Positions 1 through 6,021 of a stretch of 10,760 nt of DNA are shown piece by piece. The position numbers were made by a program, and so were the translations under genes. The notes below the pieces were generated by a model, which saw only the letters and a program-made list of their open reading frames with translations, was not told the DNA's origin and searched no databases. The DNA comes from CAYLNK01 sp964384675 (lineage in GTDB: Bacteria; Acidobacteriota; Thermoanaerobaculia; UBA5066). Where the stretch lies: the NCBI GenBank assembly GCA_964384675.1, contig CAYLNK010000237.1, positions 1 to 10,760 of the forward strand, in the 5' to 3' direction. Within the stretch, counting starts at the first letter, position 1. Every line of letters begins with the position of its first letter.

Positions 1-199
1 CCTCGCACGCCGCGAACCAGCCGCGCCCGCCCGCGGCGCCGATCCGCTCCAGCCGCCGGGCCGCCTTTTCTGCGTCCCGCCCGACCAGCACCACCTCGGC
101 CCCGGCCCCGGCCAGGCCCTGCGCGATCGCCCCGCAGAGCTCACCGGTGCCGCCGACGACGACGGCCACCTTCCCCGCGAGATCGAAGAGGTCGTTCAT
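1..199 (-). CDS. SDR-family oxidoreductase, N-terminal part (cut by window edge)
   Basis: This is the first 66 residues of a short-chain dehydrogenase/reductase, an NAD(P)(H)-dependent cytoplasmic enzyme. The protein opens MNDLFDLAGKVAVVVGG, the usual 'F.L.GKVA.VTGG' beginning of the family. The glycine-rich nucleotide loop GGTGELCG follows at about residues 16-23, and VVLVGRD marks the end of the second beta strand, where the coenzyme ribose is read. The ATG is at 199-197 and GGGGAG (206-211) sits six bases upstream, which supports this start. The catalytic Ser-Tyr-Lys part lies outside the window. The GGTG.L.G loop resembles SDRs annotated as D-mannonate oxidoreductase (fructuronate reductase) or gluconate dehydrogenase. 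The divergent LarA homologue and sugar-acid kinase fit that reading, but the substrate is inferred. It probably shares a regulator with the divergent operon through the palindrome at 224-240. Confidence 0.8.
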   Translation of the reverse strand, partial: MNDLFDLAGKVAVVVGGTGELCGAIAQGLAGAGAEVVLVGRDAEKAARRLERIGAAGGRGWFAACE

Positions 200-223
200 G
201 GTGCGCTCCCCGGTCGAAAGCAT

Positions 224-240
224 AACTGGTAAATCCACTT
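224..240. promoter_or_regulatory. Operator-like palindrome 1 (GntR/FCD type), SDR side
   Basis: The site reads AACTGG-TAAAT-CCACTT, two 6-bp arms around a 5-bp centre with one arm mismatch. It differs from the copy at 447-463 at only three of 17 positions. The overall form, AAnTGG(N5)CCAnTT, matches the known operator pattern of FCD-subfamily GntR regulators such as PdhR and LldR (AATTGGTnnnACCAATT). On the minus strand it lies directly upstream of a TATGCT -10-like box (224-219), about 25 bases before the SDR start codon, so a bound protein would block that promoter. An ACTGG/CCAGT pair (225-229 and 246-250) also brackets it. No regulator gene is visible in the window. Confidence 0.6.
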
Positions 241-441
241 GGGGGCCAGTCGCAAACAAGACTTTTTACCGGATCGTCCTGCCGCCAGCGGAGGGCGCGG
301 GGTCGCTCCACGGGTCGCGCCGCTCGGAGATCGACCCGAAATCCTCATGAACGCTGCCTTTCTAGGCCATCGACGCCGTCCGGATCCGGCCCGCCGCCAG
401 CGCTCGATCCCCCCGTGCAGGTGACCACGCCGCGGTCGTTC

Positions 442-471
442 TTGACAAATGGTAAGTCCATTTGGCATCTT
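442..471 (+). promoter_or_regulatory. Sigma-70-type promoter of the LarA-homologue/kinase operon
   Basis: A perfect TTGACA -35 box lies at 442-447. An 18-base spacer leads to CATCTT (466-471), which matches the -10 consensus at three of six positions including the A at position 2 and the final T. Transcription would begin near 478, leaving a leader of about 50 bases before the GTG at 531. The spacer is filled by the palindrome at 447-463, the usual layout for repression. This also argues against the upstream in-frame TTG at 462 as a start, since it lies inside the promoter. Confidence 0.6.
447..463. promoter_or_regulatory. Operator-like palindrome 2 (GntR/FCD type), LarA-homologue side
   Basis: The site reads AAATGG-TAAGT-CCATTT, with perfect 6-bp inverted arms around 5 bases. 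It shares the core TGGTAARTCCA with the copy at 224-240. Its first base is the last base of the TTGACA -35 box and it ends just before the -10 region, so occupancy would exclude RNA polymerase. The arm and spacing pattern is that of FadR/PdhR/LldR/UxuR-like regulators. Which of these binds here is not shown by the sequence. Confidence 0.65.
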
Positions 472-516
472 CACCGTACCAACAGACCTCCCGGCGCGAG
501 GGCGCGGGCCGAGGTC

Positions 517-521
517 GGGAG
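517..521 (+). promoter_or_regulatory. Ribosome binding site deciding the GTG start of the LarA homologue
   Basis: GGGAG lies nine bases before the GTG at 531. The frame is open back to a TTG at 462, but that codon overlaps the operator and promoter and has no ribosome site. The added 23 residues (ASSPYQQTSRREG...) look like read-through of non-coding sequence. Confidence 0.6.
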
Positions 522-530
522 AACCCAGAC

Positions 531-1805
531 GTGCGGCTGATCGGAGACGGGCACCCGGATCGAACCCTCACCGCGGCGCAGGTGCGAGACCTCGTCGGGC
601 GGGCCGTCTCCGAGCTCGATCCGCGCTGGAAGCGGATCCTGGTCTTGACCCCCGACGGCACACGGACCATGCCGCTCCCGCTCCTGGTGGACCTCCTGGA
701 GGAGCTGCTCGGCCCGACGGCGGCGGCCCTCGACTACCTGGTCGCGCTCGGCACGCACCGGCCGATGTCCGACGAGGAGCTCTCCCGCCTCTTCGGCCGT
801 CCCGTGGTGAACGGACGTGCCGGGAGGAGCCGGGTGATCAACCACCGCTCGGACCCCGACGCCCTGGCGCTCGTCGGCGTCCTCTCCGCGGAGGAGGTCG
901 GCGAGATCACGGACGGGCTCCTCGTCGAGGCGGTGCCGGTCCGGGTCAACCGGCTCGTCCTCGACTACGACGCGCTCCTCGTCTGCGGCCCCGTCTTCCC
1001 CCACGAGGTGGTGGGCTTCTCGGGCGGGAACAAGTACTTCTTCCCCGGCATCGGCGGCCCGGAGGTCATCGACCTCACGCACTGGCTGGGCGCGCTCCTC
1101 TCGAGCCACGACGTGATCGGCTCGGGCTACACGCCGGTCCGAGCGCTCATCGACCGGGCCGCCGCGCTGATCGACCGGCCGAAGGCGTGCTTCGCGGCGG
1201 TGGTGTCGCACGAGGGCCTCGACGGCCTCTACTTCGGCGATCCGCACGAGGCGTGGACGGCGGCCGCCCAGCTCTCCGCGCGCGTCCACGTCACCTGGGT
1301 GGAGCGGCCCTTCCGGAAGGTCGTCTCGGTGATGCCGCCGATGTACGAGGACCTCTGGACGGCGGCCAAGGGGATGTACAAGGTCGAGCCCGCCGTGGCG
1401 GACGGCGGGGAGGTCGTGATCTACGCGCCGCACCTCTCCGAGGTCAGCTTCACCCACGGCCCCGCGATCGAGGCGATCGGCTACCACTGCCGCGACTACT
1501 TCCTGGCGCAGTGGGAGCGCTTCCGCGGGCGGCCGTGGGGCGTCCTGGCCCACTCCACTCACTTGAAGGGTCTCGGCTCCTACGACGCGGTCTCGGGCGT
1601 CGAGACGCCGCGGGTGACGGTGACCCTCGCCACCGGCATCTCCGAGGAGCGCTGCCGGCGGCTGAACCTCGGCTACCTCGACCCCGCCGCCGTCGACCTC
1701 GAGTCGCTCATGAACCGCGAGGACGAAGGGATCCTCGTCGTCCCGAAGGCCGGCGAGAGGCTCTACAAGGTCCGGCCCGCCCCCGCCACGAAGGAGCCTG
1801 CATGA
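531..1805 (+). CDS. LarA-family nickel-pincer nucleotide 2-hydroxyacid racemase/epimerase
   Basis: This 424-residue protein belongs to the LarA (DUF2088) family, cytoplasmic enzymes that use a nickel-pincer nucleotide (NPN) cofactor to interconvert C2 epimers of 2-hydroxyacids by hydride transfer. The core residues of Lactiplantibacillus plantarum LarA are visible with matching spacing. They are DGTR (42-45, substrate Arg), GTHRP (74-78, catalytic His76), PHEVVGFSGGNK with His158 and Lys168 (the lysine that anchors NPN), THW with His184 (Ni ligand, 16 residues after the Lys, as in LarA 184/200), and Lys280 in AAKG. The residues matching Tyr294 and Gln295 of LarA appear to be Trp276 and Thr277, so the substrate is probably not lactate. 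Known relatives include malate, phenyllactate and hydroxyglutarate racemases and a D-gluconate 2-epimerase. Given a sugar-acid kinase overlapping by ATGA and a divergent SDR, a gluconate/mannonate-type C2 epimerase is my best guess. The larB, larC and larE cofactor genes are not in the window. Confidence 0.88.
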   Translation: MRLIGDGHPDRTLTAAQVRDLVGRAVSELDPRWKRILVLTPDGTRTMPLPLLVDLLEELLGPTAAALDYLVALGTHRPMSDEELSRLFGRPVVNGRAGRSRVINHRSDPDALALVGVLSAEEVGEITDGLLVEAVPVRVNRLVLDYDALLVCGPVFPHEVVGFSGGNKYFFPGIGGPEVIDLTHWLGALLSSHDVIGSGYTPVRALIDRAAALIDRPKACFAAVVSHEGLDGLYFGDPHEAWTAAAQLSARVHVTWVERPFRKVVSVMPPMYEDLWTAAKGMYKVEPAVADGGEVVIYAPHLSEVSFTHGPAIEAIGYHCRDYFLAQWERFRGRPWGVLAHSTHLKGLGSYDAVSGVETPRVTVTLATGISEERCRRLNLGYLDPAAVDLESLMNREDEGILVVPKAGERLYKVRPAPATKEPA

Positions 1806-2893
1806 CGCGCGTGACGTCCGCCCTCTCTCTCCGCCCGGACGGGGCCTTCGACTTCGTGTCGCTCGGCGCCCTCGTCCACCGGCTCGACCCCGGCCTCGTG
1901 CCGTTCCGCAAGGCCACCGATTGCCGGATCCACGTCAGCGGGGGCGAGTTCAACTGCGCCGCGAACCTGGCCGACTGCTTCCGCCTGAAGACCGCCATCG
2001 TCTCGGCGATGGTCGACTACCCGGTCGGGGACCTGATCGCCGAGCGGGTGCGCGCGATGGGGGTGACGGGCCTCTACAAGAGGTTCGCGCACGACGGCGT
2101 CACCGGCCCGAACATGGCCACCGTCTACAGCGACCGGGGATTCGGGGTGCGCGCGCCTGTGGTCTTCTACAACCGCGCCAACGAGGCGGCGGCGCGCCTC
2201 GCGCCCGGGGACGTGGACTGGGGCGCGCTCTTTTCGCGGGGCGTGCGCTGGTTCCACAGCGGCGGGATCTTCGCGGCGCTCTCGCCGACCACGGCCGAGC
2301 TGATCGTCGAGGGGATGCGGGCCGCGCGCGCCGCCGGCGCCGTCACCTCGTTCGACCTCAACTTCCGCGAGAAGCTCTGGAAGGTCTGCGGCGGGGAGGG
2401 CCGGGCCGTCGAGGTGCTCCGGCGGATCGTCGAGCACGTCGACGTCCTGGTCGGGAACGAGGAGGACCTTCAGAAGGGGCTGGGCATCCCGGGGCCCGAG
2501 GTCTCCTCCACGTCGAAGCTGGACCCGACGGCCTTCTTCCGGATGATCGACGCCGTCAACGAACGGCATCCGGGCGTGAGGGTCGTGGCCACGACGCTCC
2601 GAGAGGTCCGCTCCACGAGCCGGCACGCGTGGTCCGCCGTGGCCTGGGTGGCCGGGGAGCGTTGCCTGGCCCCCACGGCGGAGCTGGACGTGCTCGACCG
2701 TGTGGGGGGCGGTGACGGCTTCTCCTCGGGCTTCTTCTACGGTCTCCTGACCGGCGAGACGCCGGAGGAGGCCGTGAAGCTCGGCTGGGCGCACGGCGCG
2801 CTGCTCACCACGTACCCGGGCGACACGACGATGGCGAGCCTCGAGCTGGTCCGGGCCTTCGCGAACGGGGCCTCGGCCCGGATCCAGCGCTGA
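1802..2893 (+). CDS. PfkB-family carbohydrate kinase, probably 2-keto-3-deoxygluconate kinase type
   Basis: This is a 363-residue ribokinase/PfkB-fold ATP-dependent sugar kinase. Visible landmarks are the substrate-side GGEFNCAANLA (47-57), the beta-strand segment TSFDLNFREKLW (182-193) that in this family leads to the nucleotide site, GNEEDL (218-223), and the C-terminal signature DRVGGGDGFSSGF (299-311), with the anion-hole glycines and catalytic base Asp305. The variant DRVGGGD, in place of the more common DTxGAGD, is seen in proteins annotated as 2-dehydro-3-deoxygluconokinase. That enzyme makes KDPG for an Entner-Doudoroff type aldolase. The ATG overlaps the stop of the LarA homologue (ATGA), so translation is probably coupled and the two share the 442-471 promoter and operator. 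The length is slightly above the usual 300-340. The phosphorylated sugar is inferred, and another sugar-acid or sugar kinase is possible. Confidence 0.85.
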   Translation: MTRVTSALSLRPDGAFDFVSLGALVHRLDPGLVPFRKATDCRIHVSGGEFNCAANLADCFRLKTAIVSAMVDYPVGDLIAERVRAMGVTGLYKRFAHDGVTGPNMATVYSDRGFGVRAPVVFYNRANEAAARLAPGDVDWGALFSRGVRWFHSGGIFAALSPTTAELIVEGMRAARAAGAVTSFDLNFREKLWKVCGGEGRAVEVLRRIVEHVDVLVGNEEDLQKGLGIPGPEVSSTSKLDPTAFFRMIDAVNERHPGVRVVATTLREVRSTSRHAWSAVAWVAGERCLAPTAELDVLDRVGGGDGFSSGFFYGLLTGETPEEAVKLGWAHGALLTTYPGDTTMASLELVRAFANGASARIQR

Positions 2894-2922
2894 GGGCCGG
2901 TGCCGACCGGGTTCCGTCAGCG
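2888..2922. terminator. Possible bidirectional terminator hairpin between convergent genes
   Basis: The kinase and the leftward glycosyltransferase both end in CGC-TGA and face each other across 23 bases. The CGCTGA at 2888-2893 therefore pairs with TCAGCG at 2917-2922. Inside lies CCGGT-gccg-ACCGG (2897-2910). Together these form a nested hairpin with an unpaired internal loop. There is no T-run on either strand, so a simple intrinsic terminator is not assured. Confidence 0.35.
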
Positions 2923-4077
2923 CCGCGAAAGACCCCGCAGCGTCGCCACGTAGACCCCCGTCGGGTCCCCCGCCGAGAGTCGGGCGTCCTGACGCCTCCC
3001 GGCCGCCGCGAGGCGCGATCTCTCCGCGCCGGCCTCCCAGAGCCCGCCGAGCGCGCTCGCGATCGAGCCGGGCTCGAGCGGGTCCAGGAAGAGGGCGGCG
3101 TCGCCGGCCACCTCCTCGAGCGCCGGCAGCCGGGACGCGATCACGGGCGTGCCGAGCCGGAGGGCCTCGGCGACCGGGAGCCCGAAGCCCTCGTGCAGCG
3201 ACGGGTAGACGAGGAGCCGGGCCCCCTGCAGGAGCGCGGTGACGTCCGCGTCCGGAAGGTACGGGAGGACGCGCAATCGCGACGACACGCCGAGCGCCGC
3301 CCCGCGGGCCAGGAGCCGCTCCCGTGCGCCGTCGAGGGCACCGCACAGGACCAGCCGGACGCCAGGCGCCGCCGCCAGCGCCGCCAGCAGGCGCTCGTGG
3401 TTCTTGTGGGGCCAGTAGTTGGCGGGGTAGACGGCGAAGGCGTCCCGGGCCTCCCCGAGCGTCCGCAGACGCTCGTCCACCTCCGGTGCCGGAAGCGGAG
3501 TCCGCAAGACCTCGGGCCGCACGGTGATCACCCGCGCGGCGGCGAGGCCCGCCCGTTCGATCCCGTCGCGTCGCGTCGCCTCCGAGATCGCGATCACCAC
3601 GTCGGCCCGCACCAGGTCGGCGCGGAACTCCTGGCGCCGCCGCCGCTCCGCCGTCGTGAAGAACCCGGGATGCGTCAGCTCCTGGAAGTCGTACGCGATC
3701 ACGAGGTGCGGCAGGCCGCGCTCGTGGAACCCCGTCGTGAAGAGCGGGCTCCAGAGCACGTCCGCCCCGAGCCGGCGGAGCGAGGCGCGGTCCGGGAGCG
3801 CGGCGAGGGCCGGCACCCGGCGCCTCGTCCGGAGGAGCCGTCTCGGCTCGCCGACGTCCCGGCCCAGCACGTGGACCCGCGCGCCCGCACGGGCCAGGGA
3901 TGCGACCTCGTCCAGCGCCCCGGCCTTCACGAGGAGGTGGAGCTCCAGGTCCGGCGCCTGCGCCCGAACCTCGCCGAGCAGATGGAGCACGAACGGCCTC
4001 GCGCCGCCGTTCGAGCCGTCCGCGGCGAGCGGGGCGAGGTCGACGAAGACCCGCCTCGCGGGTGCGTCGGCTATCAT
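2917..4077 (-). CDS. Glycosyltransferase family 4 (GT-B fold)
   Basis: This 386-residue GT4 transferase moves a sugar from a nucleotide donor to a lipid-linked or polysaccharide acceptor, in the cytoplasm or at the inner membrane face. The N-terminal half opens RRVFVDLAPLAADGSNGGA with the glycine-rich acceptor loop of the family. The C-terminal donor domain contains NYWPHKNHERLL (220-231), CGALDG (245-250) and LHEGFGLPVAEAL (294-306), the E-x7-E motif with Glu296 and Glu304. The frame is open to an ATG at 4116, but that ATG has only GAGGGG directly abutting it. The ATG at 4077 has GGTGGAG six bases upstream and begins just before the first beta strand, so I prefer it. It is divergent from gmd and converges on the kinase, and its context is surface-polysaccharide synthesis. 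Donor and acceptor cannot be read from the sequence, though mannosyl or rhamnosyl transfer is usual beside gmd. Confidence 0.87.
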   Translation of the reverse strand: MIADAPARRVFVDLAPLAADGSNGGARPFVLHLLGEVRAQAPDLELHLLVKAGALDEVASLARAGARVHVLGRDVGEPRRLLRTRRRVPALAALPDRASLRRLGADVLWSPLFTTGFHERGLPHLVIAYDFQELTHPGFFTTAERRRRQEFRADLVRADVVIAISEATRRDGIERAGLAAARVITVRPEVLRTPLPAPEVDERLRTLGEARDAFAVYPANYWPHKNHERLLAALAAAPGVRLVLCGALDGARERLLARGAALGVSSRLRVLPYLPDADVTALLQGARLLVYPSLHEGFGLPVAEALRLGTPVIASRLPALEEVAGDAALFLDPLEPGSIASALGGLWEAGAERSRLAAAGRRQDARLSAGDPTGVYVATLRGLSRR

Positions 4078-4083
4078 CCCCGG

Positions 4084-4090
4084 CTCCACC
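4084..4090 (-). promoter_or_regulatory. Ribosome binding site deciding the start of the GT4 gene
   Basis: On the minus strand GGTGGAG lies six bases before the ATG at 4077. The alternative ATG at 4116 would add 13 residues (MAALWESTAVEPG) unlike the family and has a poorly placed purine run. Confidence 0.5.
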
Positions 4091-4139
4091 GCCGTACTTT
4101 CCCACAGTGCGGCCATCCCCTCGCGGAGGACCGCCGCCG

Positions 4140-5138
4140 ATGGCGCGTGCGCTGATCTCGGGAATCACCGGCCAGGACGGCTCCTACCTCACCGAGGCGC
4201 TCCTCGCCGCGGGCGTGGAGGTGCACGGGCTGGTCCGGCAGTCGAGCCTCCTTCAGCGGACCCGCCTCGACGTCCTCCCGACCCTCGCGGCGGCCCGCCT
4301 CGACGGGCGCCTGAAGCTCCACTACGCGGACCTCTCCGACTCGAGCAGCCTGCAGGCCGTCGTGCGGGTGGTGGCGCCCGACACGATCTACCACCTCGCC
4401 GGGCAGAGCCACGTGAAGGTCTCCTTCGACCTGCCGGAGTACACGGCCAACACGACGGGCCTCGGGACCCTGCGGCTCCTCGAGGCGGTGCGTCAGTCCG
4501 CTCCCCGCTGCCGCTTCTTCCTCGCCGCCACCAGCGAGATCTTCGGGCAGCCGGTGGAGTCGCCCCAGTCCGAGTCGACGCCGATGGCGCCCATCAACCC
4601 GTACGCGGCCGCCAAGGTGTATGCCCTGAACCTGGTACGGATCTACCGGAACGCCTACGGCCTGCACGCCTCGGCCGGCATCCTCTTCAACCACGAGAGC
4701 CCGCGGCGCGGGGAGAACTACGTGACCCGCAAGATCGCCCGCGCCGCGGCCCGAATCTCGCGCGGCCTCGAGCGGAAGGTCCGCCTCGGGACTCTGACGA
4801 CGCGCCGCGACTGGGGCTACGCGAAGGACACCGTCGAAGGGATGCGCCGGATCGTCGGGGCGGACGCTCCCGGCGACTACGTCCTCGCGACCGGGGTCAC
4901 GCACTCGGTGGAGGACTACTGCCGGCTGGCGTTCGAGGTCGTGGGCCGCGACTTCCGCGAGCACGTCGTGCTCGACGCCGAGTACGCCCGGCCCGTCGAC
5001 ATCACCGAGACCTGCGGCGACGCCTCCAAGGCGCGGCGCGAGCTCGGCTGGAGCCCCTCCGTCACGTTCGAGGAGCTGGTGCGGCTGATGGTCGAGGCCG
5101 AGCTCGCGGCGTTGGACGGGGTGGGCGACCATCGCTGA
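4140..5138 (+). CDS. gmd: GDP-mannose 4,6-dehydratase
   Basis: This 332-residue extended-SDR enzyme converts GDP-D-mannose to GDP-4-keto-6-deoxy-D-mannose, the precursor of GDP-fucose, GDP-rhamnose and related sugars for surface glycans. The NADP-binding loop is SGITGQDGSYL (7-17), and YHLAGQSHVKVSF (84-96) is the family's 'AAQSHV..SF' block. The catalytic residues are Thr131, Glu133 (ATSEIFG) and Tyr155 with Lys159 (NPYAAAK). The GDP-mannose region FNHESPRRGENYVTRKI (183-199) and RRDWGYAKDTVEGM (222-235) are both intact. Length is normal for the family. The start ATG at 4140 has GGAGGA (4125-4130) nine bases upstream. The frame is open further upstream, but with a proline/arginine-rich shadow sequence. 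The gene heads a run with two glycosyltransferases. No reductase acting on the 4-keto product (rmd, wcaG/fcl) is present here, so the final sugar is unknown. Confidence 0.93.
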   Translation: MARALISGITGQDGSYLTEALLAAGVEVHGLVRQSSLLQRTRLDVLPTLAAARLDGRLKLHYADLSDSSSLQAVVRVVAPDTIYHLAGQSHVKVSFDLPEYTANTTGLGTLRLLEAVRQSAPRCRFFLAATSEIFGQPVESPQSESTPMAPINPYAAAKVYALNLVRIYRNAYGLHASAGILFNHESPRRGENYVTRKIARAAARISRGLERKVRLGTLTTRRDWGYAKDTVEGMRRIVGADAPGDYVLATGVTHSVEDYCRLAFEVVGRDFREHVVLDAEYARPVDITETCGDASKARRELGWSPSVTFEELVRLMVEAELAALDGVGDHR

Positions 5139-5187
5139 GAACGGGGCCCGCTTCCAGCCGGCCGTCCTGGTCCCGGCCTACGGCCGC

Positions 5188-6021
5188 ATGGACGCCACCC
5201 GCCGGGCGCTCGCGTCGCTCGCGTCGGCCGGGGCACGGCGGATCGTCCTGATCGACGACGAGGGGAAGGGGGGCGGCGCCGGGCTCGCCCGGGAGTTCCC
5301 CGGTCTCGACGTCGTGACCACGGATCGGGCCCTGTACTGGACCGGCTCGATCGCGCTCGGCATCGAGCACGCGCTCGCCTGCGGCGACCGCCACGTCCTC
5401 TTCTTCAACCAGGACGTCACCGTGGCCCCCGGCTACCTGGAGCGCCTCGCCGAGACGGCGGCCCGCCACCCGGACGCGGTGATCGGGAGCGCGGTCCTCT
5501 ACGCCGACGATCCGGGCACCGTCTGGTCTGCGGGGGGGCGGGTCGAGTGGTGGGGTCGTGGGATCGTCGTGGCGCGGCACGGCGAGCCGGCGTCGTCGCT
5601 GCCCGGGGAGCCGTACCGGGTCGACTGGCTCTTCGGGATGGGGACGCTCGTCCCGGCGCACCTCTTCGCGCGGCTCGGGCTGCCCGACGGCCGGCGCTTC
5701 CCGATGGCGTGGGGCGACGCCGATTTCACGCTGCGGGCGGGCGCGCGGGGCGTCCCCGTGCTCCTCGATCCGCGGGCCCGCCTGCTCCACGAGGTGGGTG
5801 GCTACGACGCCCGTGCGGCCGGCCCCCCGTCGGCCTCGCTCTACGTCTCCTGGCTGCGGGACCCGCGCCACAACCTCTCGCTCGCCGCGCACGCCGAGGT
5901 GTGGCGGCGGCACGGCCCCCGCGGCGTCTGGCCGCTCTCGCTCGCCCTGCGCGTCGTCACCCTCCTCGCCAACTACCTGCGGATCCGCGTCCTGTTTCCC
6001 GGCGAGGGTCGTGAATCGTGA
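5188..6021 (+). CDS. Glycosyltransferase family 2 (rhamnosyltransferase-like); true start probably upstream at about 5131
   Basis: This GT-A fold family-2 transferase has 277 residues when counted from the only ordinary start, ATG 5188. Visible features are VLIDDEGKG (20-28), LFFNQDVTVAPGYLE (71-85, the metal/donor Asp in the place of the usual NPDv), DWLFGMGTLVPA (146-157), WGDADFTLRAGARG (175-188, catalytic acceptor-side Asp region) and HEVGG (201-205). A hydrophobic C-terminal stretch covers residues 248-270. The reading frame is open upstream and encodes FQPAVLVPAYGR just before the ATG. That is the first beta strand of the family ('VLVPAYGR..AT...L.SL'), so the real protein almost certainly starts earlier. 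No ATG, GTG or TTG exists between the in-frame stop at 5086 and 5188. The best non-canonical candidate is ATC at 5131, overlapping the gmd stop by eight bases. The next gene follows with a GTGA overlap. Confidence 0.85.
   Translation: MDATRRALASLASAGARRIVLIDDEGKGGGAGLAREFPGLDVVTTDRALYWTGSIALGIEHALACGDRHVLFFNQDVTVAPGYLERLAETAARHPDAVIGSAVLYADDPGTVWSAGGRVEWWGRGIVVARHGEPASSLPGEPYRVDWLFGMGTLVPAHLFARLGLPDGRRFPMAWGDADFTLRAGARGVPVLLDPRARLLHEVGGYDARAAGPPSASLYVSWLRDPRHNLSLAAHAEVWRRHGPRGVWPLSLALRVVTLLANYLRIRVLFPGEGRES

Larger units (their letters stand above)
200..530. promoter_or_regulatory. Divergent intergenic regulatory region between the SDR gene and the LarA-homologue operon
   Basis: About 330 bases separate the leftward SDR start (199) from the rightward GTG start at 531. 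The stretch holds two near-identical 17-bp palindromes (224-240 and 447-463), each beside one of the divergent promoters, plus the promoter and leader of the rightward operon. It is locally more AT-rich around the two palindromes (about 216-270 and 440-475) than anywhere else nearby. Short ORFs in the middle, for example an ATG near 348 giving about 25 codons, have no recognisable sequence and no good ribosome site. I see no further gene. Confidence 0.7.

Noticed and set aside
239..424. Small open frames in the divergent intergenic region
   Set aside because: They overlap each other in several frames, have no ribosome site and show only R/P-rich sequence. The operators explain the region better.
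462..530. A 23-residue N-terminal extension of the LarA homologue from TTG 462
   Set aside because: The TTG lies inside the operator and upstream of the predicted transcription start, and has no ribosome site. GTG 531 has GGGAG at a good distance.
449..2893. An 814-codon plus-strand open frame covering both the LarA homologue and the kinase
   Set aside because: Its first 450 codons are an arginine/proline/glycine-rich out-of-frame reading of the LarA homologue. Only the part from 1802 onward (the kinase) looks like protein.
4078..4116. A longer GT4 start at ATG 4116
   Set aside because: It adds 13 residues unlike the family. Its only purine run (GAGGGG) directly abuts the ATG, whereas ATG 4077 has GGTGGAG at six bases.
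1763..4168. An 801-codon minus-strand open frame opposite the kinase and overlapping the GT4 gene in another frame
   Set aside because: It is low-complexity R/G/A/P sequence without motifs, and the opposite strand and other frame hold clear enzymes. Long antisense frames are expected at this GC content.
3524..5251. A 575-codon plus-strand frame across the GT4 gene and gmd
   Set aside because: The composition is dominated by R, P, S and A without motifs. The real genes lie in other frames.
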